A stretch of DNA of 8,953 nucleotides from contig JAFQJY010000062.1 in the NCBI GenBank assembly GCA_017414845.1, positions 1 to 8,953 of the forward strand. The letters run 5' to 3'. This document shows, piece by piece, positions 1 through 6,389 of this stretch (within the stretch, counting starts at the first letter, position 1; the number at the start of each line of letters is the position of its first letter). The DNA is from Alphaproteobacteria bacterium. GTDB taxonomy: Bacteria > Pseudomonadota > Alphaproteobacteria > RF32 > UBA3637. The position numbers and the translations under genes were made by a program. The notes beneath the pieces are model-generated. The model did no database searches and was not told the DNA's origin. It saw only the letters and a program-made list of their open reading frames with translations.

Positions 1-725
1 AGCCGGCAACACATGAATACAATGCCATGGTGACAAAAGAGGTCGCTCACGTTGCTCATGAAGTCGGTATTTCCGTTGAGGGTGAGTTGGGTTGTATCGG
101 TTCTTTGGAAACAGGTAAAGGTGAAAAAGAAGACGGACACGGTTTTGACGGTGCTATTGATAAGTCTAAACTGCTCACAGATCCGGATGAGGCACTTGCT
201 TTTGTGAAAGAAACAGAGGTTGATGCGTTGGCTGTTGCCATTGGCACATCTCATGGTGCTTATAAGTTTACACGTAAACCGGACGGTGCGATTTTATCTA
301 TTGATACGATTAAGAAAATTCACGAAAAATTGCCAAACACACCACTTGTTATGCATGGTTCTTCTTCTGTTCCGCAAGATTTACAGGATATCATCAATAC
401 CTATGGCGGAAAAATGCCACAGACGTATGGTGTGCCTGTTGAGGAGATTCAGGAAGGTATTAAATATGGTGTTCGTAAAATCAATGTGGACACAGACCTG
501 CGTATGGCTATGACAGGAGCCATTCGTAAAGTTTATACGGAAAAACCCGAAGAGTTTGATCCACGTAAGTACTTAAAACCTGCCATGGAAGCCATGCAGA
601 AAGTTTGCGAGGCTCGTTATAACGAATTCGGTGCGGCCGGTCGTGCCCCTGCGATTAAGGCTATTCCGCTTGCTGATATGGCTAAACGCTATAAAGACGG
701 CAGTTTAAAACCGGAATGTAAATAA
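1..725 (+). CDS. fba: Fructose-bisphosphate aldolase, class II (Calvin-cycle subtype), 5' end missing
   Basis: This enzyme cleaves fructose 1,6-bisphosphate to dihydroxyacetone phosphate and glyceraldehyde 3-phosphate, reversibly, in cytosolic glycolysis and gluconeogenesis. The reading frame is open from base 3 (PATHEYNA before the Met at 27), so the true start lies left of the window. Roughly the first third of a usual ~345-residue protein is missing. Visible class II signatures are SVEGELG with its conserved Glu, the MHGSSSVP segment whose His is a zinc ligand in the family, and KINVDTDLR near the phosphate-binding site. The QTYGVPVEEIQEGIKYG segment and the C-terminal FDPRKYLKPAMEAM region are typical of the long CbbA-type subfamily. 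The fragment shows no damage. Its TAA (723-725) shares one base with the ATG of rpe, which suggests coupled translation and a carbon-metabolism operon. The family call is firm; the subfamily is from memory of its motifs. Confidence 0.95.
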   Translation, partial: PATHEYNAMVTKEVAHVAHEVGISVEGELGCIGSLETGKGEKEDGHGFDGAIDKSKLLTDPDEALAFVKETEVDALAVAIGTSHGAYKFTRKPDGAILSIDTIKKIHEKLPNTPLVMHGSSSVPQDLQDIINTYGGKMPQTYGVPVEEIQEGIKYGVRKINVDTDLRMAMTGAIRKVYTEKPEEFDPRKYLKPAMEAMQKVCEARYNEFGAAGRAPAIKAIPLADMAKRYKDGSLKPECK

Positions 726-1366
726 TGGTTCGGGTTGCACCCAGTATTTTATCGGCCGATTTTTCCTGCCTCGGCAAAGAGGTTGAAGCCATTTGTCGGG
801 CAGGCGCCGATATGGTACATGTGGATGTTATGGACGGGGTCTTTGTTCCGAATTTAACGTTTGGTCCTCCTGTCATTAAAGCATTTAAACCTTTTGCCAG
901 CGTTCCGTTGGATGTTCATCTGATGATGAGCCGTCCGGCAGATATGTTAGATGCTTTTATCAAAGCGGGCGCAGACCGAATAACACTTCATATGGAAATC
1001 AATCAAAACGTCGGAAAAATGTTGACTTCCTTACGGGAAAAAGGCATTCAGACCGGCGTTTGTTTGAAACCGAAAACGCCGACTTCTACGGTTATCAATT
1101 ATTTGGATTTAATTGACTATGTTCTTTTGATGACCGTATAACCCGGTTTCGGAGGACAGGCTTTTCAGACATAACAATTACCGAAAATCATTCAATTGAA
1201 AAATATGTTCGGTAAAAGAAATATCAGTATTGAAGTAGACGGTGGTATCAACTATCAAACAGGGAAAATGGTCGTAGATGCCGGTGCAGATACGCTCGTT
1301 GCCGGCAGTTTTATTTTCTCGTCATCTAATCCGGCAGAAACAATTGCAACACTGAAAGGGCTTTAA
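725..1366 (+). pseudogene. rpe: Ribulose-phosphate 3-epimerase with two in-frame TAA codons
   Basis: Rpe interconverts ribulose 5-phosphate and xylulose 5-phosphate in the pentose phosphate pathway. The frame from 725 to 1366 spans 213 codons, close to family length, and reads as Rpe throughout. It has APSILSADF at residues 5-13, VHVDVMDG with metal ligands His32 and Asp34, DVHLMM with His65, and after the stops PGFGGQ and EVDGGIN with Asp172. TAA codons interrupt it at 1139-1141 (codon 139, where the family has Asn in MTVNPGFGGQ) and at 1172-1174 (codon 150). No net frameshift separates the halves. The first half (138 residues) would lack the glycine loop and the second catalytic Asp, so it should be inactive alone. 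An in-frame ATG at 1205 could start the second half, but I see no Shine-Dalgarno sequence before it. The start overlaps the fba stop, and phoB begins two bases after the final TAA. A recent pseudogene is the simplest reading; sequence or assembly error and readthrough remain possible. Confidence 0.85.
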
Positions 1367-1368
1367 AA

Positions 1369-2058
1369 ATGACAAAGATTCTTGTGATAGAAGATGAACA
1401 GGCACTTCAAACCATTCTCGGATACAATCTTAAAACACAAGGGTATGATGTCATTGGCGTTTTAGATGGAAAAAAGGCTATTCCGATGATTGAAAAAGAA
1501 AAACCGGATTTAATTTTGTTGGATTGGATGCTCCCGAATATGTCCGGTGTTGATATTTGTAAAAGCATCAGACAAGACCATAAATTACGTCATTTGCTGG
1601 TTTTAATGCTTTCGGCACGAGGAGATGAAACAGATAAAGTGACGGCGCTTTCTATCGGAGCCGATGATTATATGACAAAGCCGTTTTCATTGCCTGAACT
1701 TCTGGCAAGGATTAAAGCCTTGCTTCGTCGTGCGACACCGAAACCACCTGAAGAATCGCAAATTATCGGTGAATTATCACTCAATTTGGAAAAGAAACAA
1801 GTTTTGAGAAACGATAAACTTATTCCATTAGGACCGACGGAATTTCGCCTGCTTCAAGTCTTGGCGTCACAACCTGAAAAGGTTTTTTCAAGAGAAGATT
1901 TGCTTAAAACAGTCTGGGGAGAGGCAATACACGTAGAAGAACGTACGGTAGATGTACATGTTAAACGCCTTCGCCAAGCCCTCAACAAGGGGTATAAAAC
2001 CGATTTAATCCGTACCGTCAGACAAGCCGGCTACGCCCTTTTGCTTAAAGGGATTTAA
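1369..2058 (+). CDS. phoB: PhoB-type response regulator (receiver plus winged-helix DNA-binding domain)
   Basis: This is a two-component transcription factor of the OmpR/PhoB class, 229 residues, full length. The N-terminal receiver (about 1-120) has the acidic pair Glu8-Asp9, phospho-acceptor Asp52 in LILLDWMLPNMSG, Ser82 at the switch Thr/Ser position and Lys104 in YMTKPF. The DWMLP context with Trp after the Asp is characteristic of PhoB. The C-terminal winged helix (about 133-229) has LGPTEFRLLQVL, the recognition helix region TVDVHVKRLRQAL and the wing RTVRQAGYALL, all close to PhoB. PhoB binds Pho boxes and activates phosphate-starvation genes. The start is supported by AAAGGG (1355-1360) eight bases upstream, inside the end of rpe. 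The setting is odd: phoB usually sits with pst-phoU or phoR, whereas here it follows fba-rpe and no kinase or phosphate transporter gene is visible. The response-regulator call is certain; the PhoB name is likely. Confidence 0.9.
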   Translation: MTKILVIEDEQALQTILGYNLKTQGYDVIGVLDGKKAIPMIEKEKPDLILLDWMLPNMSGVDICKSIRQDHKLRHLLVLMLSARGDETDKVTALSIGADDYMTKPFSLPELLARIKALLRRATPKPPEESQIIGELSLNLEKKQVLRNDKLIPLGPTEFRLLQVLASQPEKVFSREDLLKTVWGEAIHVEERTVDVHVKRLRQALNKGYKTDLIRTVRQAGYALLLKGI

Positions 2059-2072
2059 TAAATCCATAAAGG

Positions 2073-2369
2073 TTAAACTTCAAACATTTTTTGGAGCAGA
2101 GTGCAGATTTTCTTTTGGTTTTTTTCGGGCAATAAGCCGATTCTGTCAATAATGTCCGTTTTAGGAATTGTCTGAATTTTATCCAGCATTAAATAGGCAT
2201 TTTTCCCCTTTAATACAACAGGAACACGAAAAGGAAGATTTCTTTTAAGTGTCGTTATCGGGACAATCATGACATACGGAAGCGTCAGGTTGAGTTCATC
2301 GGGAGATACGACCAAACACGGACGAATGGCCTTTTCTGTTTTTCGCATACAAACGGCAAAACGTTTCAT
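2073..2369 (-). CDS. MazF/PemK-type toxin, apparently missing the first loop
   Basis: MazF/PemK toxins are small cytosolic endoribonucleases that cut mRNA when free of antitoxin. From the ATG at 2369 this is a 98-residue protein. RPCLVVSPDELN, VMIVPITT, FRVPVVLKGK, LMLDKIQTI and the KMF terminus follow the family closely. The Arg of RPC and the Thr of PITT match the catalytic Arg and Thr known in MazF. The N-terminus reads MKRFAVCMRKTEKAIRPC, where the family usually has the beta1 strand, a DPxxGxE loop and then RKTRPC. It is about seven residues shorter, and the loop motif is absent. The ATG shares one base with the antitoxin stop (TGATG), so translation is coupled; a GTG at 2378 would add three residues. 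Loss of the loop could mean an inactive or altered toxin. The family call is firm; activity is unknown. Confidence 0.85.
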   Translation of the reverse strand: MKRFAVCMRKTEKAIRPCLVVSPDELNLTLPYVMIVPITTLKRNLPFRVPVVLKGKNAYLMLDKIQTIPKTDIIDRIGLLPEKNQKKICTLLQKMFEV

Positions 2370-2587
2370 CAGAGCCACTCCTCTTCGTTGCTTGTAAAAG
2401 GATTTTTTTCTTTTTCATTTTGCAGTGCCGTTATCCATTTTTCACGTCCTTCTTTCGGGGAGGATAAAACAAGAGTCTGATTTTTAACATCTATATCCAC
2501 TTCCTGAGTAAAACCACACTTTTTAATCAGGGCTGACGGAATCCGAATTCCTTTGGAGTTGCCTATTTTAATTAAAGGAATTCTCAT
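2369..2587 (-). CDS. MazE/AbrB-type antitoxin
   Basis: This 72-residue antitoxin has the usual two-part plan. The N-terminal swapped-hairpin DNA-binding domain (about 1-45) is of the SpoVT-AbrB/MazE type, with IKIGNSKGIRIP followed by VDIDVKNQTLVLSSP. The short acidic tail (about 50-72, ending NEEEWL) would thread into the toxin groove. In the family it neutralises the toxin and represses its own operon as a toxin complex. The gene lies directly before the toxin, with its TGA overlapping the toxin ATG. Its own ATG overlaps the stop of the coiled-coil gene by four bases (ATGA, 2584-2587). There is therefore no room for a dedicated promoter immediately before it, and autoregulation would have to act at the promoter near 4170 or one inside the upstream gene. 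The protein looks intact. Confidence 0.88.
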   Translation of the reverse strand: MRIPLIKIGNSKGIRIPSALIKKCGFTQEVDIDVKNQTLVLSSPKEGREKWITALQNEKEKNPFTSNEEEWL

Positions 2588-4143
2588 GCTTTTTCTCCCT
2601 TTTTACGAGGGGCTAAACATCCCGTTAAAATCATACTGAGCCGTCCGGCATCAGAACCCATGAGAACAGGTAGTAAAATATCTTTCTGATCGCTTTTTTG
2701 TGCCTTTTCTATCAGTTCTTCAAAAGAGGCCATATAACGGGTAATGGCAGAACGTACTTCCGGATTTTCCTCAAACATTTTTTTGATTTGTGTCTTTTTT
2801 TCTTTTTCAAGAACAGGAATAACGGCTCTTGTAAAAGCGTTTTTATCACCGGCATAGTATTTTTTCCACATTTCTTCTTCTGTTTTCGGCGTAAAAATAC
2901 GGGCAATATCTACAGAAAAAGTTGCGAGTGCTTCCAAAATAACTTTGGCATCTTTCATAAATTTATCCGTTTCCATGTCGGCAAGTTCGGCTTTTGTTTG
3001 CTCCACATAGGCTTTTGCTTTCTGTGAAACATCCAAAATTTCATTGAGTTGAGATGTAATACCGACTTCTTTGATTTCTTCAATCTGTTTTTGCGTGTTG
3101 TTTAATGTTTGATTTAAGGCCTCAGCTTGTATGGCTAATTCGGTACTTAAATCATTTAAGTGATGAATTGCTCCATCGGAAAGTTGAAAGAGAGCCTGTG
3201 CCTGTTCGGCACTTTTTTCTTCGGCCTTGGAAATTTTGAAAAGTGTTTTTTCCACGTCTTCTTCCAGTTGTGTCCCCTGTTTTTTGAGTGCCGTTAAAAT
3301 CTGTTCGGCATTGTCTATCAGTGTTTTGTTACTCTGTGCCGTTTGATTTTCGTAATTTTTAAACAGATACTCTATCTTCTCGGTATGTTCACCAAGTGTT
3401 TGCGTTACTTCTTCTGCTCTGCTTAAAGAGGTTTGGTTTTTATCCGTCGCCGTAGAAAGCGCCGTAGAAATTTTTTCTACCTGTTCCTTGTTAGCCTTTA
3501 AGACCTCGGACAGTTCCGTCATCAGTTGATGAATTTTGGCAGAAGTGTTTTCAAGAGCCGTTGCTCTTTCTTTTAAATAAAAAGTGATTTCTTTGGTTGT
3601 TTCGTTTGTTTTTTCCGTTGCTTTGGAAATAACAGTAATATGTTTTGCCAATTCTTTTGTCGTCGCAACCGTATGTGAATCGGCATGACTGACAACACCG
3701 GCTAAATCATCAATCCAAAGTTTTAAATCCTTTTTAACGGTTCCCGTTTGCTCGGCGACTTCCATAAAGACTTTTTTAAACTCCTGAATCTGCGAACGAA
3801 GCGAATCCGTCAGTGTCTTTGTGTAAACAGCCCCTTCTTCCGTCGGATACATCAGTTGGCTCATATAAGTCCGTAAGACTTTTGTTTCCTCTTTCAACTG
3901 ATTTTTACGTTCAATCCAAGCGATAACAAACCAAATCAGCGCCAGTGGAAAAATCTGACTTAAAACTGTTCCGACGAGTTCTGCCGGCGCCAGTTTATAC
4001 CGATATGTCCACCAACCGACTTTATGAAAATAATCCAAAGCCACAAAAAGCCATAAAACAGATAAAATGATGCCCAACCAATAAATCGGTTTTTGCCACC
4101 AGGCATCTTTTTTAAAGACTAAATCACTGAAATCGTTACTCAT
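2584..4143 (-). CDS. Membrane-anchored long coiled-coil protein of unknown function
   Basis: I do not recognise a named family. The 519-residue protein has two hydrophobic segments near its N-terminus (about 20-38, WLGIILSVLWLFVALDYF, and 55-77, rich in Leu, Ile, Phe and Trp). A long charged, Ala/Thr/Glu/Lys-rich region (about 105-400) follows, with heptad-like spacing and repeated Glu-Lys pairs, predicting an extended coiled coil. A compact C-terminal region (about 409-519) contains SVDIARIF, MWKKYYAGDKNAFTRA and MGSDAGRL. Similar C-terminal regions occur, as I recall, in uncharacterised alphaproteobacterial proteins. The positive residues after the second helix suggest that the coil and C-terminus lie in the cytoplasm. 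The architecture resembles polarity or scaffold proteins such as TipN, but I see no sequence link. GAGAGGG upstream of the ATG supports the start. The gene is the first of a tight operon with the toxin-antitoxin pair. Confidence 0.85.
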   Translation of the reverse strand: MSNDFSDLVFKKDAWWQKPIYWLGIILSVLWLFVALDYFHKVGWWTYRYKLAPAELVGTVLSQIFPLALIWFVIAWIERKNQLKEETKVLRTYMSQLMYPTEEGAVYTKTLTDSLRSQIQEFKKVFMEVAEQTGTVKKDLKLWIDDLAGVVSHADSHTVATTKELAKHITVISKATEKTNETTKEITFYLKERATALENTSAKIHQLMTELSEVLKANKEQVEKISTALSTATDKNQTSLSRAEEVTQTLGEHTEKIEYLFKNYENQTAQSNKTLIDNAEQILTALKKQGTQLEEDVEKTLFKISKAEEKSAEQAQALFQLSDGAIHHLNDLSTELAIQAEALNQTLNNTQKQIEEIKEVGITSQLNEILDVSQKAKAYVEQTKAELADMETDKFMKDAKVILEALATFSVDIARIFTPKTEEEMWKKYYAGDKNAFTRAVIPVLEKEKKTQIKKMFEENPEVRSAITRYMASFEELIEKAQKSDQKDILLPVLMGSDAGRLSMILTGCLAPRKKGEKA

Positions 4144-4169
4144 CAGACCCTCTCTTTCTTTTTTTATAA

Positions 4170-4198
4170 AGCATAGAAGAACTTTTTAAATTTTGCAA
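4170..4198 (-). promoter_or_regulatory. Candidate sigma70-type promoter for the coiled-coil/antitoxin/toxin operon
   Basis: On the minus strand TTGCAA (4198-4193) and TATGCT (4175-4170) are separated by exactly 17 bases, each matching four of six consensus positions. Transcription would start near 4163, giving a leader of about 20 bases that holds the GAGAGGG ribosome binding site. A perfect TTGACA (4231-4226) overlaps the miaA stop codon, but no good -10 lies 16-18 bases after it. The site sits in the 84-base gap after miaA, so the operon could also be read from miaA transcription. Confidence 0.45.
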
Positions 4199-4227
4199 GA
4201 TGTAATTACAAAGAACTTACTTTATTG

Positions 4228-5067
4228 TCAAAAAAGGCTTATATCTGCCGTGGGTAAGATTTTATCAGCCTGAATTTGATGTTTAAACCACGTGTATTGT
4301 CGTTTGGCATAATTTCGGGTTGCCTGAGAGGCCTTTAAAATGGCATCATCAATACTGATTTCACCTAAAAGAAATCCGCTGAGTTCTTTTACGCCGATGG
4401 CTTGAAAGACGCCCCCCGTCTTGTCAGGATTCTTTTCCAAAAGAGTTTTTACTTCGGAAAGAGCGCCGGCATTTATCATTTTTTGAAAACGTTTATTACA
4501 ACGTTCATAAAGAGCCTGTCTTTCCGGCAAAATAAGAATACTCTCAAAATGTCCCTTTACGGGTTTACGAGTGGGTTGCATATACCAATAGGACAGAGGT
4601 TTCCCCGTCGCTTCCAAAACTTCCAGCGCCCGCATTTGTCTTTGCGGGTCAAGAGGCGCATCTTCACCGAGTCTGGCTTTTCTTTCTTCATCACTTAAAC
4701 TTCGTACAAAAGTCCGCACATCATCCGGAATCTCAGGAATGTCGTGGATACCTTCTAAAAGTATTTTAAAATACATACCTGTTCCTCCGACGAAAATCGG
4801 TGTTTCAATATCATCAATGATTTCTTTGACTTTTTCCAGCCAAAAAGCCACATTACATTTTGAAAAAGCATCCATAAATCCATAAAGATGATGAGGAACA
4901 ACAGACATATCTTCATTTGTCGGTTTTGCCGTCAATAACGGTACATCTTCATAGACTTGAAGGGAGTCGGTGTTGACAATTTCTCCACCGACTTTTTGTG
5001 CGAGGTTTATGGCAAAATCACTTTTTCCGGAGGCAGTCGGCCCCATAACAGCATACATTTTTTTCAT
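4228..5067 (-). CDS. miaA: tRNA dimethylallyltransferase (MiaA), short form
   Basis: MiaA transfers a dimethylallyl group to N6 of A37 in tRNAs that read codons starting with U, which improves decoding. The protein has the P-loop GPTASGKS (9-16), NTDSLQVY with catalytic-type Asp34 and tRNA-contacting Gln37, VGGTGMYF (93-100), DPQRQMRALEVLEATGKPLS in the middle and ATRNYAKRQYTWFKHQ near the C-terminus. At 279 residues it is about 20-30 shorter than most family members. Part of the saving is just before DPQRQMRALEV, where a stretch seen in homologues is missing; the C-terminus also ends soon after YAKRQYTWFKHQ. The key residues remain, so it is probably active. The start at 5067 has only a weak ribosome binding site, and Met4 (5058) is an alternative. 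The gene is read divergently from the LeuRS-like operon. The function call is secure. Confidence 0.95.
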   Translation of the reverse strand: MKKMYAVMGPTASGKSDFAINLAQKVGGEIVNTDSLQVYEDVPLLTAKPTNEDMSVVPHHLYGFMDAFSKCNVAFWLEKVKEIIDDIETPIFVGGTGMYFKILLEGIHDIPEIPDDVRTFVRSLSDEERKARLGEDAPLDPQRQMRALEVLEATGKPLSYWYMQPTRKPVKGHFESILILPERQALYERCNKRFQKMINAGALSEVKTLLEKNPDKTGGVFQAIGVKELSGFLLGEISIDDAILKASQATRNYAKRQYTWFKHQIQADKILPTADISLF

Positions 5068-5091
5068 AGCGTTTATTGTAGTGGCTTTTTC

Positions 5092-5120
5092 TTGACATTT
5101 CGTTAATTTTTAAGTAGGCT
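5092..5120 (+). promoter_or_regulatory. Candidate sigma70-type promoter for the LeuRS-like/lptE/holA operon
   Basis: A perfect TTGACA (5092-5097) is followed after 17 bases by TAGGCT (5115-5120), which keeps the TA...T pattern of a -10 box. Initiation would be near 5127, only about 14 bases before the ATG at 5141. That leader is very short and would just include the AAAGG ribosome binding site (5127-5131). On the opposite strand TACAAT (5080-5075) could be the -10 for miaA, but I find no matching -35 at normal spacing. Confidence 0.45.
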
Positions 5121-5140
5121 TTTTTTAAAGGAATACATTT

Positions 5141-5896
5141 ATGACTGACAGATATCCCGTTCGGGCTACAGAAGAAATTATAAAAGAACAATGGAAAAAC
5201 CGTTTGTTTTCAAACGAGCATTTTCCTTTAAAAGAGGCTTTGTTTAAAGATATGGCGTTTCGCTTAAAAGGAGCAGAGTTTGAAAATGGTGCGTCAGGTT
5301 TTGCAGATGCCGGTATTTTACTCCCGTTCATGCCGTCTGATGATGATATTTATTTTTGTCAGACTTATGGCGGGGATGCGTTTCGATTGTCTCTCTTGAC
5401 GGAAAAGAAAGTTGATTCGGATACACTTTTACCCAAATGGCGCTTTGTCAATGCCCTTTGGCAAAAAATGAGGGAGTTAAAGTCTAATGTCAGTATTGAT
5501 GTAATTACAAAGTATATACCTCAAACCTTTCTTGAAGTGCAGATTTTAATGGATTTGCAGAAAAACGATTTTTATCATGCCTTTTGTGAAATCAAAAAAC
5601 TGATAAAGGAAAAACATCCTCTTTTGCCGTTATTTTTGTACCCGTTCACGCCGATGCTCGTTTTATCGTTTTATCCCGAAATTCATAAAGTGATGCCTGT
5701 TTTTTACGAAGGACTTGGGAAAAATGCAACGAAAGAATTTGTGCAGGTTTTTTATAACGGCCGTTTCTGCGGTTTCATTGAAAAGACAGAAAAAGAGGTT
5801 ATTTTAAAAGAAGCCTTGTCTTTAAAACGACTTCAAGGTAAAATACCCTCACGTATGGTTTTTGATAAAGAAAGGATTTTGAATGTTTGGGATTAA
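5141..5896 (+). CDS. LeuRS-derived protein lacking catalytic, editing and KMSKS regions
   Basis: This intact 251-residue frame appears to be a drastically shortened leucyl-tRNA synthetase at the normal leuS position (leuS-lptE-holA). Residues 1-24 (MTDRYPVRATEEIIKEQW) match the LeuRS N-terminal tip. Residues 64-86 (PSDDDI, YGGDAFRLSLL) match the segment after KMSKS (DPDDII, YGADTVRLFML). WRFVNALWQKM (100-110) matches the WRFLNRVWRL start of the anticodon-binding helices, and PLFLYPFTPML (163-173) matches the LNPFTPH region. FVQVFYNGRFCGFI (200-213) plus IPSRMVFDKERILNVW (235-250) match the C-terminal VQVNGKVRG and KVIYVPGKLLNLV. The HIGH motif, zinc and CP1 editing regions are absent (about 600 residues), and the KMSKS site reads AGILLPF. 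It cannot aminoacylate as LeuRS does. AAAGG (5127-5131) supports the start. It overlaps lptE by 14 bases. It could be a domesticated tRNA-binding factor or a remnant kept for coupling. The homology is my own reading of motifs, without an alignment. Confidence 0.75.
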   Translation: MTDRYPVRATEEIIKEQWKNRLFSNEHFPLKEALFKDMAFRLKGAEFENGASGFADAGILLPFMPSDDDIYFCQTYGGDAFRLSLLTEKKVDSDTLLPKWRFVNALWQKMRELKSNVSIDVITKYIPQTFLEVQILMDLQKNDFYHAFCEIKKLIKEKHPLLPLFLYPFTPMLVLSFYPEIHKVMPVFYEGLGKNATKEFVQVFYNGRFCGFIEKTEKEVILKEALSLKRLQGKIPSRMVFDKERILNVWD

Positions 5897-6389
5897 AAAA
5901 ACGGCTCTCTGTTTGGTTTTATGTCTCTTGACTTCTTGTGGTTTTCGCCCCGTTTATTATACGGGGAAAGGGGAGGTTCCGTTTGATGCTAAAACGGCAA
6001 CGATACAAATTATGCCTATTCCTGATGAAATCGGGCGTATTTGCAAGCAGGAACTTAAAAATAATCTCAATCCGGAAAATAAAAATGAGCCGTACAAGTA
6101 TCGGCTAAATGTATCTCTGGATAAACAGGAAATTCGTGATCAGGGTATTTTGGAAGATAATACGGCAACAAGAGCAACCATGATTATGAAAGCACATTAT
6201 TCTTTGACGGAAATCGCAACCAGAAAAGAAGTGGCCAAAGGAACTGTTTTTGCCGAATCCAGTTATAACATTCTGCGTGCGAATCCTTATGCGACCATTA
6301 CAAAAGCAGATTCTACGGAAAAAGAACTCGTAAAAAATCTGGCTAATCAAATTGCCTTACATTTGACGGAGAAAATCAGAGACAAATGA
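5883..6389 (+). CDS. lptE: LPS-assembly lipoprotein LptE
   Basis: LptE is the outer-membrane lipoprotein that plugs the LptD barrel and helps insert lipopolysaccharide into the outer leaflet. This 168-residue protein starts with a short lipoprotein signal (basic KK, then hydrophobic ALCLVLCLL) and the lipobox LTSC with Cys19. CGFRPVY follows, a hallmark of alphaproteobacterial LptE. The rest has the alternating strand and helix pattern of the fold, including NTATRATMIMKAHYSL and FAESSYNILRANPYAT. AAAGGA (5871-5876) six bases upstream supports the start, although that places it 14 bases inside the LeuRS-like gene. Its TGA overlaps the holA ATG (ATGA), so the three genes look translationally coupled. 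The organism therefore probably makes LPS. Confidence 0.93.
   Translation: MFGIKKTALCLVLCLLTSCGFRPVYYTGKGEVPFDAKTATIQIMPIPDEIGRICKQELKNNLNPENKNEPYKYRLNVSLDKQEIRDQGILEDNTATRATMIMKAHYSLTEIATRKEVAKGTVFAESSYNILRANPYATITKADSTEKELVKNLANQIALHLTEKIRDK

Noticed and set aside
1139..1174. TAA as a reassigned sense codon
   Set aside because: Most other genes here, including fba, phoB, holA, pgeF and the OB-fold gene, end at TAA at sensible positions, so TAA acts as a normal stop.
2051..2065. GGATT/AATCC hairpin at the phoB stop as a terminator
   Set aside because: The stem is only five AT-rich pairs and no T tract follows on either strand.
2698..3027. Open frame on the plus strand inside the coiled-coil gene
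   Set aside because: It is Phe/Cys-rich low-complexity translation of the opposite strand of a clear gene and has no ribosome binding site or family features. Other antisense frames (for example 8534-8815 and 682-876) were dropped for the same reason.
2900..3840. Methyl-accepting chemotaxis protein signalling domain in the coiled coil
   Set aside because: The conserved hairpin tip motif of chemoreceptors is absent, and the similarity is only Ala/Glu/Thr-rich heptads.
2584..4143. ZorA-type defence motor protein
   Set aside because: It has two rather than the expected set of membrane helices, no MotA-like signature, and no ZorB partner beside it.
5332..5340. Neisseria-like DNA uptake sequence (GCCGTCTGA)
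   Set aside because: It occurs once, inside coding sequence, with the last base wrong, as expected by chance.
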